Shown: positions 5,794-5,844 of the stretch, piece by piece
How the letters are laid out: every line of letters starts with the position of its first letter
How positions within the stretch are numbered: the stretch's first letter is position 1
Source: Deltaproteobacteria bacterium RBG_16_54_11
GTDB taxonomy: Bacteria; Desulfobacterota; B13-G15; RBG-16-54-18
Length of the DNA stretch: 5,844 bases
NCBI GenBank assembly: GCA_001797905.1
Contig: MGQS01000054.1
Coordinates: 8,988 to 14,831 of the forward strand
Reading direction: 5' to 3'
Translations under genes and position numbers: made by a program
The notes under the pieces: model-generated
Told to the model about the DNA's origin: nothing
Seen by the model: the letters and a program-made list of their open reading frames with translations, nothing else
The model's database searches: none

Positions 5794-5844
5794 ATGAGCG
5801 CTCAGCTAAGACTGGCTGTTTTGGGAGGAGGTTACTGGGGGAGG
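5794..5844 (+). CDS. Probable Gfo/Idh/MocA oxidoreductase, N-terminal fragment
   Basis: Only the first 17 codons are in the window; the gene continues past the right edge. They encode MSAQLRLAVLGGGYWGR, a first beta strand followed by the G-x-G-x-x-G of a Rossmann NAD(P) site. The exact form 'V(I/L)GxGYWG' is typical of Gfo/Idh/MocA sugar dehydrogenases such as the WlbA type that oxidise UDP-sugars at C3. The gene starts 1 nt after the GT2 stop and has its own ribosome binding site, so it belongs to the same operon. An oxidoreductase beside a DegT aminotransferase is a common pair for making amino sugars. With 17 residues another Rossmann enzyme cannot be excluded. Confidence 0.62.
   Translation, partial: MSAQLRLAVLGGGYWGR

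Overview
The window looks like a chromosomal stretch of a moderately GC-rich Gram-negative bacterium. The best guess is a member of the Desulfobacterota (former Deltaproteobacteria) or a nearby phylum. This rests on the pairing of a MinD/FlhG-like ATPase with a J-domain/RodZ-type HTH protein, and on an ArnT-like envelope glycosylation operon. It is an inference from gene content, not from a phylogenetic marker. No RNA genes, insertion sequences, CRISPR arrays or phage genes are visible.

Layout: (1) 1-826, plus strand: the 3' end of a MinD/FlhG-type P-loop ATPase, overlapping by 16 nt a 200-residue protein that joins a degenerate J domain (no HPD) to a RodZ-type helix-turn-helix, with no membrane segment. 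(2) 827-929: a short convergent gap with no convincing terminator. (3) 930-1916, minus strand: a complete long-chain trans-polyprenyl diphosphate synthase of the IspB type, driven by a near-consensus sigma70 promoter at 1937-1965. (4) 1917-2149: a divergent intergenic region with a second promoter candidate firing rightward (2004-2032) and a strong Shine-Dalgarno followed by a possible 32-codon leader ORF. (5) 2150-5844, plus strand: a tight operon of an ArnT-like polytopic glycosyltransferase, a DegT/ArnB-type PLP aminotransferase, a GT2 polyprenyl-phosphate glycosyltransferase (ArnC/GtrB/DPM1 type), and the first 17 codons of a probable Gfo/Idh/MocA oxidoreductase that runs off the window.

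How the genes may work together: the right-hand operon reads as a route for making an amino sugar and moving it to the cell surface. The Gfo/Idh enzyme would oxidise a nucleotide sugar and the DegT enzyme would transaminate the ketone. The GT2 would load the sugar on undecaprenyl phosphate at the inner face of the membrane, and the ArnT-like enzyme would transfer it from the lipid carrier to lipid A or another acceptor on the periplasmic side. This parallels the L-Ara4N (Arn) pathway, but the oxidoreductase points to a different amino sugar, such as a 3-amino sugar of the WlbA/WbpE or GnnA/GnnB kind. The left-hand pair may be a positioning or cell-shape module, a weaker inference.
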